The notes beneath the pieces are model-generated. The model was not told the DNA's origin. It did not search any database and saw nothing but the letters and a program-made list of their open reading frames with translations. Both the position numbers and the translations under genes were made by a program. A stretch of DNA of 64,000 nt from the NCBI GenBank assembly GCA_020544565.1, contig CP078014.1, forward strand, positions 1,797,916 through 1,861,915. The letters run 5' to 3'. Below, piece by piece: positions 17,368 through 26,978 of the stretch; within the stretch, counting starts at the first letter, position 1; each line of letters opens with the position of its first letter. Origin of the DNA: Bradyrhizobiaceae bacterium (GTDB taxonomy: Bacteria > Pseudomonadota > Alphaproteobacteria > Rhizobiales > Xanthobacteraceae).

Positions 17368-19830
17368 ATGGCGCGTTCGCACGCAGCGACCACGTGTGTC
17401 CAATCCGATTCGATCAAGGGCATGGCGGAGTCGATCGCCAAGCCCGCCTACCAACGCCTGCTCATTGCGGAATCCGCGCTGCGGCGCGCCGTGCCCATCC
17501 TCATCATCGCCTTTCTCGTCACCATCTGCACCGGGGCGCTGGTGCAGGTGCTCGACCAATCCCGGCAGAAGCGCGCCGCAGTCGAGCGCGACCTCGCCGC
17601 ACTGGCGGATGTGGTGGCGGAACGCATCGATCGCGCCGCTCCCGCAAAGCTTGAACGCGCCGCGTCCGCCGAGCGGCTGCAGGCGCTGCTGCCCGGCCTG
17701 ATGCCGGCATGGGGCTCCGCCGCCGGCCGCCATGTCATTCTCACCTCGTCCGACCAGCGCATCCTCGCGCAGGCGCCCGCCAAGGTGCGGCCCGAGACCA
17801 CCGGACCGATCAACGAGGTGCTGACCGCCGCGCAGCAGCTCGGCCTCGACGGACTGAGCGGAATTGCCGAAGTCGAATTGCTGGACGGCTCCCGCGCGCT
17901 GGCCACCCAGCGCCCCCTCGCCTCGCTGCCCGGCCAGATCGTGGTGATGCAGGAACATGCCGAAGCGCTGTGGCGCTCGGATGCGGCGTTGCAGATCACG
18001 CTGTCCGCCACCACCGGCTTCGTGGTGCTGATCCTCGGCTTCGCCTTTCACTGGCAATCGACCCGCGCCCGCGAAGGCGACATCATCAACGACGCCGTCC
18101 GCGCCCGGATCGACACCGCCCTCAACCGCGGCCGCTGCGGCTTGTGGGACTGGGACCTGTCGCGCGGCCGCATCTTCTGGTCGCAGTCGATGTTCGAACT
18201 GCTCGGGCTGGAGAGCCGCAGCGACCTGCTCACCTTCGGCGAAGTCAACGCGTTGGTAAATCTCGAGGACATCGACCTGTTCAAGATCGCCGACCAGCTC
18301 GTATCCGGCCGGCTCGATCACATCGATCAGACCTTCCGCATGCGCCACGCCGACGGCCACTGGATCTGGCTGCGGGTGCGCTGCGAACTGAGTCAGGGCC
18401 CGAACGATACCGGCAGCCACCTGATCGGCATCGCCGTGGACATCACCGAGCAGAAGAGCCTCGCGGAAAAGACCATCGAGGCCGACCTGCGGCTGCGCGA
18501 CGCTATCGAAACCATTCCCGAGGCGTTCGTGCTGTGGGACGCCGACAACCGGCTGGTGCTGTGCAACTCGCACTTCAAGCGCCTGCACAAACTGCCCGAC
18601 TCCGCGGTGAAGCAAGGCACCTCCTACGAGACCGTGATCGCGGTCGGCAGCATGCCGGAAATCCGCACCCGGCTGCCGAACGCGCAGGCCCCCGGCGCCC
18701 GCACTTTCGAGGCGCAACTGAAAGACGGAAGCTGGCTGCACATCAGCGAGCGCCGCACCAAGGACGGCGGCTACGTCTCGGTCGGCACCGACATCACCCA
18801 GATCAAGCTGCATGAGCAGAAGCTGGTCGAGAACGACCTTCGCCTCACCGCCAACGTCATCGACCTTCAGCGCTCGCAGGCCGAGCTCGAGCGCCAGGCG
18901 CAACTGCTCGCCGAACTGGCGCAGAAATGCGCCGACGAGAAAACCCGCGCCGAGGAAGCCAATCAGACCAAATCCAAGTTCCTGGCCAATATGAGCCACG
19001 AACTGCGCACGCCGCTGAACGCCATCATCGGCTTCTCGGAAGTGATGGGCAGCGGCATGTTCGGCGCGCTCGGCTCGGAGAAGTATCAGGAATACTGCAA
19101 CGACATCATGACCAGCGGCAACTATCTGCTGGACGTCATCAACGACATCCTCGACATGTCGAAAATCGAGGCCGGACGGATGAAGCTCGATTGCGAGCCG
19201 CTCGATCTCGCCCAGACGCTGACCGAATCCCTGCGCGTGGTCTCGGGCCGCGCTGACGCCAAGAACCTCACCGTGACGGCGGATATCGAGGGCGTGATCC
19301 CGATCGTCGCCGACCGCCGCGCCATGAAGCAGATTCTCGTCAACCTGCTGTCGAACGCCGTAAAGTTCACGCCGGATGGCGGCCGGGTCACCGTGCGCGG
19401 CCGCGTCCACAACGGCCGGGTGATGCTGGCGATCGCCGACACCGGCATCGGCATCGCGCCGCAGGCGCTGGTCAAGCTCGGCCGCCCGTTCGAGCAGGTG
19501 GAGAGCCAGTTGACCAAGAGCTATCACGGCTCGGGGCTGGGGCTCGCCATCGCCAAGTCACTCGCAAATCTCCACGGCGGATCGATGAAGCTGCGCTCGC
19601 AGCTCGGCGAAGGCACCATCGTTTTCGTCAGGCTGCCCTGCGCGCAAGGCGTGGGCGACGGCTTCAGGCTGGAAGCGCCCGCCGATGATGCGCATCGAGC
19701 AGCGCCAGGAAAACCTCGCGCACTTCGCTCTGGGTCTCGCGCACGCGCGCCTCAAGCGCCGAAAAATCCGGTGCGTCGCCCGCCCGCGTCAATATACGCA
19801 GCAGATCCTCCCCCGCTGTTTCCGGCTTGA
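17368..19830 (+). CDS. PAS-domain sensor histidine kinase, membrane-bound
   Basis: An 820-residue kinase. TM segments near residues 31-52 (VPILIIAFLVTICTGALVQVL) and 212-232 bracket a periplasmic sensor region. Two PAS domains follow (about 245-365 and 375-480), then a coiled coil (LERQAQLLAELAQKCADEKTRAEEA is part of it, cited by position 510-535). The H-box has MSHELRTPLNAIIGFSEVMG, with His near residue 544. An N-box (ILVNLLSNAVKFTP), G1 (DTGIGI) and G2 (GSGLGLAIAKSL) follow. The start ATG 17368 has GGGG/AGGA ribosome-binding sequence upstream. The last 50 residues are Arg/Pro/Ala-rich, lie opposite the glnE 3' end, and may be an opportunistic extension. No regulator gene is adjacent. Confidence 0.9.
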   Translation: MARSHAATTCVQSDSIKGMAESIAKPAYQRLLIAESALRRAVPILIIAFLVTICTGALVQVLDQSRQKRAAVERDLAALADVVAERIDRAAPAKLERAASAERLQALLPGLMPAWGSAAGRHVILTSSDQRILAQAPAKVRPETTGPINEVLTAAQQLGLDGLSGIAEVELLDGSRALATQRPLASLPGQIVVMQEHAEALWRSDAALQITLSATTGFVVLILGFAFHWQSTRAREGDIINDAVRARIDTALNRGRCGLWDWDLSRGRIFWSQSMFELLGLESRSDLLTFGEVNALVNLEDIDLFKIADQLVSGRLDHIDQTFRMRHADGHWIWLRVRCELSQGPNDTGSHLIGIAVDITEQKSLAEKTIEADLRLRDAIETIPEAFVLWDADNRLVLCNSHFKRLHKLPDSAVKQGTSYETVIAVGSMPEIRTRLPNAQAPGARTFEAQLKDGSWLHISERRTKDGGYVSVGTDITQIKLHEQKLVENDLRLTANVIDLQRSQAELERQAQLLAELAQKCADEKTRAEEANQTKSKFLANMSHELRTPLNAIIGFSEVMGSGMFGALGSEKYQEYCNDIMTSGNYLLDVINDILDMSKIEAGRMKLDCEPLDLAQTLTESLRVVSGRADAKNLTVTADIEGVIPIVADRRAMKQILVNLLSNAVKFTPDGGRVTVRGRVHNGRVMLAIADTGIGIAPQALVKLGRPFEQVESQLTKSYHGSGLGLAIAKSLANLHGGSMKLRSQLGEGTIVFVRLPCAQGVGDGFRLEAPADDAHRAAPGKPRALRSGSRARAPQAPKNPVRRPPASIYAADPPPLFPA

Positions 19831-22648
19831 ACTTGCCGGTCACGCACAGCCGCAGGATCTGCGTCAGATCGTGATAGAGGCGCGATGCCGCCCGCAGCGT
19901 ATCGGCGTCGGACTGCGGCAGCACCCCGAGCCGCGCGGCGTTGTCCAGCACCTGCACCGTGCTGACGTTGAGAATGTCCGGCTTGTCGGCGGCGTGGATC
20001 AGTTGCAGATACTGCGCGACGAACTCGATATCGATCATGCCGCCAGCGGCGTTCTTGAGATCCCAGATATCGTCCTCACCGCGCTCCTCGGCGATGGCGC
20101 GACGCATTTCCAGCACGTCGTTGGCGATGATGCCGGTCTCTCGCTTCCGCGTCAGCACCTCGCGGATCACCGCCTCGATCCGGGCGCGGAAGGCGGGTGA
20201 CGCCGAGATGACGCGGGCGCGGGTCAGCGCCATATGCTCCCACGTCCACGCCTCGTGCTCCTGATATTCGGCGAACGAGTCGATGCGCGACGCCAGCGGC
20301 CCGGCATTGCCCGAGGGCCGCAGCCGCATGTCGACCTCGTAGAGCACGCCGTAATTGGTGCGGGTGGTGAAGGCCGAGATCAGGCGCTGGGTCAGCCGCG
20401 CGAAATACTGCGCGCCGTGCAGCGGCCGCGGGCCGTCGGAGTCCGGCGCGTCGTGGTCGAAATCGTAGATCAGCAGCAGATCGAGATCGGACGATGCCGT
20501 CATCTCGCGGCTGCCGAGCTTGCCCATCGCTACCACGGCCGTTTCCTGCGCCTTGACGCGGCCGTGCTGGGCGGCGAACTGCCCCATCACCAGACCATGC
20601 ACCGTGTTGGCGATACCCTCGGCGACATCGGCGAAGGCGACGCCGGCCTGCTGCGCTGACACCGTGCCGGACAGGATGCGGGTGCCGATCAGGAACAGGC
20701 TCTCCTGCCCGAACAGGCGCAGCCGGTCGAGAAACTCCTCGTAGGAATTGGCGTCCGACAGTGTCACGGCGAGGCGCGCCGACAGTTCGGCCTGATCGGG
20801 CATGGCGCCGAAGAAGCGCGGATCGATCAGCCCATCCATCAACTGCGGCTGGCGCGCCAGCATGTCGCTGAGGCGTGGCGCGGCGCCCAGCACCAGCGCC
20901 ACCAGCGCCACCAGATCCTTGTTCTGGCTGAGCAGCGAGATCAGCCGCCCGCCGCGCTGCAACGCCTGCAGGAAACGGTCGAACGCAGTCACCGCGTTGT
21001 CCGGCTCCTCGGCGCGGGACAGCCCGCGCATCAGGTCGGGAACGAATTCCTGAAAGGCGCGGCGCGTGGCCTCGACCTTGAACACGCGGTAGTCGCCGCT
21101 CAGCCAGCGCTGCACCGTCTCCGCCACCATCCGCGGCTTCCGGAAGCCCTCGGTGCGCAGATGCTCCAGCAGCCGGTTGTCCTCGGGGCCGGCGCCGTAG
21201 TCGATATCGGACAGCTTGCCGGTCCCGGCGGGCTCGCCCTCGAACAGCCGGCCGTAATGGTTCTGCACCCGGTCAAGATGGACCAGCAGATCCCGCGCGA
21301 AGGCGGCGCGGTCGTCATAGCCGAAGAACCGTGCGAAACGCTCCACCGCCTCCACCTCGCCGGGCAGCGCGTGGGTCTGCTCGTCGGCGATCATCTGCAA
21401 CCGGTGCTCCACCCGCCGCAGGAATTCGTAGGCTTCGGTCAGTTCGTCGCGCGCCTGCGGCGTGATCCAGTTGCTGGCCGCCAGCACATCCAGCGCCTCC
21501 AGCGTCGGGCGCACACGCAATTCCGGGTGCCGTCCGCCCGCGATCAACTGCTGGGTCTGGGCGAAGAACTCGATCTCGCGAATGCCGCCGCGGCCGACCT
21601 TGACGTTGTGACCTTCGACGGCGATGTCGTTCTGGCCGCGAAACGTCTGCATCTGCCGCTTCATGTCGTGCACGTCGGCGAGCGCGGCGAAATCGAGATG
21701 CTTGCGCCAGACGAAGGGCGCGATATCGACCAGCAACGCGTTGCCGGCGTCGATGTCGCCGGCGCAGGGCCGCGCCTTGATCATCGCGGCGCGCTCCCAG
21801 GTGCGGCCCTCGCGCTCGTAGTAATTGAGCGCGGCGACGGTCGAGATCGCCACCGGCGTCGAGGCCGGGTCCGGGCGCAGCCGCAGATCGACGCGGAACA
21901 CATAGCCGTCGCCGGTGCGCTGTTGCAGCAGCCGCGACAGGCCCTGCGCGACCTTGACGAAGAACGGCGACGGCTCGATGTCCTCGGCCAGCGTCGTCGC
22001 GTCGCGGTCGTAAAACACGATCAGGTCGATGTCGCTGGAATAGTTCAGTTCGCCCGCGCCCATCTTGCCCATGGCCAGCACGATCAGGCCGCTGCCGTCC
22101 TCGGGTGCGTCAGCGTCGCGCGGCAGCAGGCGTCCGCGCGCGGCCTCCTGCGTGAGCAGGAAGCGGATCGCGCTTTGCGCGGACGTCGCCGCGATATCGG
22201 TCAGCGCCCGCGTCACCCGCATCACCGGCCAGACGCCGCCGATGTCGGCAAGCGCGATCAGCAGCGCGGCTTCGGACTTCATCCGCCGCAGCGCCGTCAT
22301 CACCTCGGCCTCGCCGGGGGCGGCGGCGACGTCCGCCACCGTTTTGGCGATCAGTGCGGCGAGATGGCCGTCCGGCTCGCACTGGAGCAGCCGGATCAGG
22401 CGGCCGCCATCGGCGCGTATCAGGTCGAACAGATAGGGCGAGGCCTCGGCGATGCCTTCGAGGATTGCCTTCGCCTGAGGAAACACGGCGCAGATTTCGG
22501 CCAGCGCCGATGCCTGGGCGGGATCGAGGTCGCCCAGCCAGTCCGCCAGCCGGCGCGCGGCCTCGGCCGGCGCGAACGGTTTCGGGCCGGTGACGAAGCT
22601 CGCCGCCAGGGCTGGCCGGTCGGCGGCGCCCGTCGTGGGAGAAGTCAT
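19664..22648 (-). CDS. glnE: bifunctional glutamine synthetase adenylyltransferase / deadenylase GlnE
   Basis: Adds or removes AMP on glutamine synthetase according to PII status, setting nitrogen assimilation. The 994-residue protein has two nucleotidyltransferase domains. The N-terminal one (deadenylase) has GAGELNYSSDIDLIVFYD near residue 198. The C-terminal one (adenylylase) has GSREMTASSDLDLLLIYD near residue 713. Both contain the catalytic D-x-D, and a regulatory linker lies between them. Length is normal. Its start codon overlaps the stop of the upstream histidine kinase gene by 4 nt, so translation is coupled. Its 3' end overlaps the convergent PAS kinase gene by 167 bp. Confidence 0.97.
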   Translation of the reverse strand: MTSPTTGAADRPALAASFVTGPKPFAPAEAARRLADWLGDLDPAQASALAEICAVFPQAKAILEGIAEASPYLFDLIRADGGRLIRLLQCEPDGHLAALIAKTVADVAAAPGEAEVMTALRRMKSEAALLIALADIGGVWPVMRVTRALTDIAATSAQSAIRFLLTQEAARGRLLPRDADAPEDGSGLIVLAMGKMGAGELNYSSDIDLIVFYDRDATTLAEDIEPSPFFVKVAQGLSRLLQQRTGDGYVFRVDLRLRPDPASTPVAISTVAALNYYEREGRTWERAAMIKARPCAGDIDAGNALLVDIAPFVWRKHLDFAALADVHDMKRQMQTFRGQNDIAVEGHNVKVGRGGIREIEFFAQTQQLIAGGRHPELRVRPTLEALDVLAASNWITPQARDELTEAYEFLRRVEHRLQMIADEQTHALPGEVEAVERFARFFGYDDRAAFARDLLVHLDRVQNHYGRLFEGEPAGTGKLSDIDYGAGPEDNRLLEHLRTEGFRKPRMVAETVQRWLSGDYRVFKVEATRRAFQEFVPDLMRGLSRAEEPDNAVTAFDRFLQALQRGGRLISLLSQNKDLVALVALVLGAAPRLSDMLARQPQLMDGLIDPRFFGAMPDQAELSARLAVTLSDANSYEEFLDRLRLFGQESLFLIGTRILSGTVSAQQAGVAFADVAEGIANTVHGLVMGQFAAQHGRVKAQETAVVAMGKLGSREMTASSDLDLLLIYDFDHDAPDSDGPRPLHGAQYFARLTQRLISAFTTRTNYGVLYEVDMRLRPSGNAGPLASRIDSFAEYQEHEAWTWEHMALTRARVISASPAFRARIEAVIREVLTRKRETGIIANDVLEMRRAIAEERGEDDIWDLKNAAGGMIDIEFVAQYLQLIHAADKPDILNVSTVQVLDNAARLGVLPQSDADTLRAASRLYHDLTQILRLCVTGKFKPETAGEDLLRILTRAGDAPDFSALEARVRETQSEVREVFLALLDAHHRRALPA

Positions 22649-24072
22649 ACGCTCTTTTGTTCCACGCCCCGGTTCGGGATGACAAGCGTCACGCGCAGCC
22701 CCGGTTGGCTGTCGGCGAGTCGCAGGCTGCCACCATGCAACGTCGCCACCGCCGAGGCCAGACTCAAACCGAGCCCGGAGCCGGGCTGGGTGCGGCTCGC
22801 CTCCAGCCGGACGAAGCGCTCCACCGCCCGTTCGCGGTCGGCCTCCGGGATGCCGGGGCCGTGATCGGTCACGCTAAGGAGGACGTTGTCGTCCTCCTGC
22901 CGCGCCTCGATCAGAATATCCGGCGGGCCGGCCTTGCCGCCGTCCCCGGCGGGCGAGGCGACAACCGGCTGGCCGTATTTGAGGGCGTTCTCGACCAGGT
23001 TGGCCAGCGCCTGGCTGATCAGTTCGCGGTTGCCGTGGATCGTCGCCGCGTCCGCCGCGACCGCAAGGGTCAGGCCCTTGTCGTCGGCCAGCGGCTCATA
23101 CAGCTCGTGAATGCCGTGGGCGACCTCGGCGGCGTCGAAGTCGCTCATGTTGTCGCGCGCCTGGCCGGACTCCGCCCGCGCGATCATTAGGAGCGCGTTG
23201 AAAGTACGGATCAGGGCGTCGGATTCGTCGATGGTCCGCTCCAGCGCCGCGCGGTAGCCGGCTCCGTCGTCCGCCTTCGCCAGCGCCTCCTCGGCGCGGT
23301 TGCGCAGCCGCGTCAGCGGCGTCTTGAGATCGTGGGCGATGTTGTCGGACACCTCCTTGAGGCCGACCATCAGCGCCTCGATGCGCTCCAGCATGGCATT
23401 GAGGTTTTCGGCGAGCCGGTCGATCTCGTCGCCGCTGCGGCCGACCGGCAATCGCTCGCTGAGATCGCCCGCCATGATGCGTTGCGTGGTGCCGGTCATG
23501 GCGTCGATCCGGCGCAGCACGCGCCGCCCGACGAATACGCCGCCTGCGAGGCCCAGCACCACCACGACCACCACCGACCACTGCGCGGCCCGCGCGACGA
23601 TGCCGAACAGCCGGCGCCGCTCCTCCAGATCGCGCCCGACCAGCAGCCGGAATCCACCGCTGAGTTCGGTCACTTTCACCAGCGCGAAATGGCTGACGGT
23701 GCCGGTTTCGTCGAGCCGGCGATAGAACGTTTCGGCCCAGCCGTAGTGATCCATCACGCCAGGCGTGAGCGAGCCGACATTGCCGGCGACCCCCTGCCCC
23801 TGCGGCGTGGTGACGAGATAGAGGCTGGCGCCGGGGCGCAGCGCGCGGCTTTCCACCGCCAGCACCAGGCGGCGCAGCCCGCCGCGCTCGAACTGCACGG
23901 CGAGATCGCTCACTTCGGAATTGACGGTGTCGGAAATCTGCTCGGTGATCATCCGCCGCGTGTTCCAGGCGAAATAGCCCAGCAGCGACGCGGCGAACAG
24001 CGCGAACAGCAGCAGATAGACCAGCGTCAGCCGGAACGCCGTGGTCCGGATCAGTTTACCGAATGCCGTCAC
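22645..24072 (-). CDS. envelope sensor histidine kinase (HAMP type), partner of the adjacent OmpR-like regulator
   Basis: A 475-residue kinase with TM1 near residues 13-33, a periplasmic domain of about 130 residues, and TM2 near 165-187 (WSVVVVVVLGLAGGVFVG). A HAMP linker (RIDAMTGTTQRIMAGDLSERL) is followed by the H-box DNIAHDLKTPLTRLRNRAEEA near residue 245 and an HATPase domain with DHGPGIPEADRERAVERF and GSGLGLSLASAVATLHGG. It overlaps the regulator gene upstream by 17 nt and glnE downstream by 4 nt, giving a tight degP - regulator - kinase - glnE gene order. The signal sensed is unknown; the degP linkage suggests envelope stress. Confidence 0.93.
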   Translation of the reverse strand: MTAFGKLIRTTAFRLTLVYLLLFALFAASLLGYFAWNTRRMITEQISDTVNSEVSDLAVQFERGGLRRLVLAVESRALRPGASLYLVTTPQGQGVAGNVGSLTPGVMDHYGWAETFYRRLDETGTVSHFALVKVTELSGGFRLLVGRDLEERRRLFGIVARAAQWSVVVVVVLGLAGGVFVGRRVLRRIDAMTGTTQRIMAGDLSERLPVGRSGDEIDRLAENLNAMLERIEALMVGLKEVSDNIAHDLKTPLTRLRNRAEEALAKADDGAGYRAALERTIDESDALIRTFNALLMIARAESGQARDNMSDFDAAEVAHGIHELYEPLADDKGLTLAVAADAATIHGNRELISQALANLVENALKYGQPVVASPAGDGGKAGPPDILIEARQEDDNVLLSVTDHGPGIPEADRERAVERFVRLEASRTQPGSGLGLSLASAVATLHGGSLRLADSQPGLRVTLVIPNRGVEQKSV

Positions 24073-24736
24073 GGATCATGTATCCGGCGCCGCGGATGGT
24101 GTGCAAAAGCGGATGCTCGTGCCCCTTGTCGATCTTGGAGCGCAGCCGCGAGATATGCACGTCGATCACATTGGTCTGCGGATCGAAGTGATAGTCCCAC
24201 ACGTTCTCCAGCAGCATGGTGCGGGTCACCACCTGCCCGGCGTGCTTCATCAGATATTCCAGCAGGCGGAATTCGCGCGGCTGCAGCGTGATCTCGACAC
24301 CGCCGCGGGTCACGCCATGGGACAGGCGATCCAGTTCGAGGTTACCGACGCGATAGACGGTATCCTCGGACAGGCCGCCCAGGCGGCGCGACAGCACCTC
24401 GACGCGCGCCAGCAGTTCGGCGAACGAATACGGCTTGGGCAGATAGTCGTCGCCGCCGGCGCGCAGGCCCTTGATGCGGTCGTCGACCTGGCCGAGCGCG
24501 GAGAGAATGAGCGCGGGCGTATGGTTGCCCTTGCCGCGCAGGGTGCCGATGATCGACAGGCCGTCGCGCTTGGGCAGCATGCGGTCGATCACCAGCACGT
24601 CGTAGTCGCCGGATTCGGCCATGGCGAGACCGTCCTCGCCATCGGCCGCGTGGTCGGCGATATGCCCGACCTCGCGAAACGCTTTCACGAGATAGTCGGC
24701 CGACTCCCGGTCATCCTCAATGATCAGCAAGCGCAT
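24056..24736 (-). CDS. OmpR/PhoB-family response regulator
   Basis: A 226-residue two-domain regulator. The receiver has MRLLIIEDDRESADYLVKAF at the start, the phospho-acceptor Asp in YDVLVIDRMLPKRDG near residue 51, and KPYSFAELLARVEVL with the conserved Lys near residue 101. The winged-helix DNA-binding domain includes LQPREFRLLEYLMKHAGQVV and the C-terminal VDVHISRLRSKIDKG. A longer in-frame start (MVNPTPSEIETK) at 24772 is possible. The stop overlaps the kinase gene, so the two are a cognate pair. It lies 344 bp downstream of degP. Confidence 0.94.
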   Translation of the reverse strand: MRLLIIEDDRESADYLVKAFREVGHIADHAADGEDGLAMAESGDYDVLVIDRMLPKRDGLSIIGTLRGKGNHTPALILSALGQVDDRIKGLRAGGDDYLPKPYSFAELLARVEVLSRRLGGLSEDTVYRVGNLELDRLSHGVTRGGVEITLQPREFRLLEYLMKHAGQVVTRTMLLENVWDYHFDPQTNVIDVHISRLRSKIDKGHEHPLLHTIRGAGYMIRDGIR

Positions 24737-25080
24737 TTTCGTTTCGATTTCAGACGGAGTGGGGTTCACCATGGCGTGATGCTTGTCCTCATGCAAGAGA
24801 GCCACGCCGACAGGGGCCGGCAAAAGAGCAGACGGGCGGCGAAGCTGGGGAAACCTCGCCGCCCGTGCGGCACGACCGACTGGAGTGCGATCGCGCATCC
24901 TGACGACGGAAGGGGGCGAATTCCATCGGCAGGGAGAGAAAGGGACGGGCTTGGGGGCCCGCCCCCGGGATGAAGCCGCCGGCGGGGGCGATGATGCCGG
25001 CGACAACGTCCCATCCTGGGCCACGCCCGTGGGCGTGGCGACAACCTTCGAGCGGGCCCCTTGCGGGATCAGCCCTTGGA

Positions 25081-26667
25081 TCAGCCCTTGGCGACCGGCA
25101 TCGCGACGAAGCGGGACGAATTGCCCGACTTCACGCGGACCAGCACGCTGTTCTTGTTCTCCGAGCGCGCGGTGGCGATGGCTTCGCGCACCTCGCCCGG
25201 GGTCAAGACCGTCTTGCCGGCGACTTCGAGAATGATGTCGCCTTCCTTGAGGCCGCGCTCCGCCGACGGGCTGTTCGGATCGACGTCGGTCACGACCACG
25301 CCTTCCTTACCCGCGCCGGCGACGGTGCTGGCCGGAGCCAGCGTCAGGCCGAGGTTCGGCACCTTGACGCTGCCGCGCGTGCCCTTGTCGCCGTCATCCT
25401 GATTGCGGTCGGCCTTGGCGAGCTTGTCGGGGCCGGGCAATTCGCCGAGCTTCATGGTGAGGGTCTTGTCCTGACCCTTGTGGATCACGCCGAGCTTGAC
25501 GCTCTCGCCGGGAGCCAGGCCGCCGATGGTGCGGGCCAGTTCGCGGGCATCCTTCACCGGCTTCCCGTTGACCTGGACGATGACGTCACCGGACTCGACG
25601 CCCGCCTTGGCGGCGGGACCGCCGGCCTGCGGCTCGGCGACCAGCGCGCCTTCGGTCTTCTTCAGGCCGAGGCTGTCGGCGATCTCCGGCGTGACCGGCT
25701 GGATCTGGACGCCGATCCAGCCACGGCTGACGGTGCCCTTGTCCTTGAGCTGCTGCACCACGCTCTTGACGGTGGCGGCCGGGATCGCGAAGGCGATGCC
25801 GACATTGCCGCCCGACGGCGAGTAGATCGCGGTGTTGACGCCGACGACATCGCCCGCGGTGTTGAAGGTCGGGCCGCCCGAGTTGCCCTTGTTCACGGGC
25901 GCGTCGATCTGGATGAAATCGTCATAGGGGCCGCTGCCGATGTCGCGGCCGCGGGCCGAGACGATGCCGGCGGTCACGGTGCCGCCGAGGCCGAACGGAT
26001 TGCCGACCGCGAGCACCCAGTCGCCGACGCGCGGCTGACCGTCGGACAGCTTGGCGTAGGGGAAGTTGTGGATGCCATCGACCTTGATCAGCGCAAGATC
26101 AGTGCGCGGATCGGTGCCGATCACCTTGGCGGTGTGAATGGTGCCGTCATCAGCCGTCACCTCGACCTTGTCCGCGCCATCGACCACGTGGTTGTTGGTT
26201 ACGGCGTAGCCGTCCGGCGAGATGAAGAAGCCCGAGCCCTGCCCGGTCACGACATTGCGACCACCGCGACCGCCACGACCACCAGGGCCGCCGGGGAATC
26301 CGTCCGGACCGCCGAAGCGGCGGAAGAAGCGCTCCATCGGCGAGCCCGGCGGGAACGGGCTCTCGCCGTTTTCAAAACCATCGCCCGACGGCGTCTTTTC
26401 GGTGATCTTGACGCGCACCGAAATCACCGACGGCTTCACGCGCTCGACGATGTCGGCGAAGCCCACCGGCTGCTGGGCGTTCTGCATGTCCTTGTTGACC
26501 TGCGCATGCGCGGCCGTGGTGAAGACATCGTAATTGCTGGACGGGGTGAGGCCGTAGGACGCGACGCCAAGGCCCGCGACCACCGACGCCATCAGCGCCA
26601 GCTTGCGGGCAGAAAAAATCGCGCGGCGCGGCGCGGCATGAGACGGAAGTTTTGACAGGTCGGACAT
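25081..26667 (-). CDS. degP: periplasmic serine endoprotease DegP/MucD (Do family)
   Basis: Envelope quality-control protease/chaperone. The 528-residue protein has an N-terminal signal or anchor (KLALMASVVAGLGVASYGL), then a trypsin-like domain. The catalytic His is in AVTNNHVVDGADKV near residue 150, Asp in DPRTDLALIKV near residue 180, and Ser in VNKGNSGGPTFN near residue 255. Two PDZ domains follow (from about 320 and 430). A Gly/Arg-rich loop (GGRGGRGGRN) precedes the His. The start at ATG 26667 (MSDLSKLPS) is chosen because it leaves a normal signal sequence. It is first in the string degP - regulator - kinase - glnE. Confidence 0.95.
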   Translation of the reverse strand: MSDLSKLPSHAAPRRAIFSARKLALMASVVAGLGVASYGLTPSSNYDVFTTAAHAQVNKDMQNAQQPVGFADIVERVKPSVISVRVKITEKTPSGDGFENGESPFPPGSPMERFFRRFGGPDGFPGGPGGRGGRGGRNVVTGQGSGFFISPDGYAVTNNHVVDGADKVEVTADDGTIHTAKVIGTDPRTDLALIKVDGIHNFPYAKLSDGQPRVGDWVLAVGNPFGLGGTVTAGIVSARGRDIGSGPYDDFIQIDAPVNKGNSGGPTFNTAGDVVGVNTAIYSPSGGNVGIAFAIPAATVKSVVQQLKDKGTVSRGWIGVQIQPVTPEIADSLGLKKTEGALVAEPQAGGPAAKAGVESGDVIVQVNGKPVKDARELARTIGGLAPGESVKLGVIHKGQDKTLTMKLGELPGPDKLAKADRNQDDGDKGTRGSVKVPNLGLTLAPASTVAGAGKEGVVVTDVDPNSPSAERGLKEGDIILEVAGKTVLTPGEVREAIATARSENKNSVLVRVKSGNSSRFVAMPVAKG

Positions 26668-26888
26668 GGATGATCTCCAGTGGGACGAAGTGAGGAATTC
26701 GGCGATGCATCGCTGCATCTGTCCCGGAGAAGATGGATGACTCGGCCTTACCGCTCCCTGTCGGAGGAATTAATGTTTTGTAATTCTGGAGTTATCCGCC
26801 GGGCAATTTGGCGCAGGCCCGCGATCTTGCCGGTTCCATCATCGGCCGCGAGGCACGGAACGCCCGAAAATCCTTGAAAAATCGCGCT

Positions 26889-26970
26889 TAAACCGGCTTC
26901 TGCGCCGAATCCTCGTCCGCGATCAGCGCCTGCAACCGCGCCTCTTCCTCAGGGCGTGAGGCGGGCGGGT
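26889..26970 (-). repeat. duplicate copy of the ccmH 3' end (direct repeat, left copy)
   Basis: About 82 bp almost identical to 27643-27723, the last ~27 codons and the stop of ccmH, with a few substitutions and one inserted base that breaks the frame. It is a non-functional remnant. The two copies bracket 26971-27642, which carries one AT-richer gene. The rest of the degP upstream interval (26668-26888) shows no gene; it is where the degP promoter should be. Confidence 0.85.
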
Positions 26971-26978
26971 ACCACTCG

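Noticed and set aside
21161..22864. 567-codon plus-strand frame
   Set aside because: Antisense of glnE.
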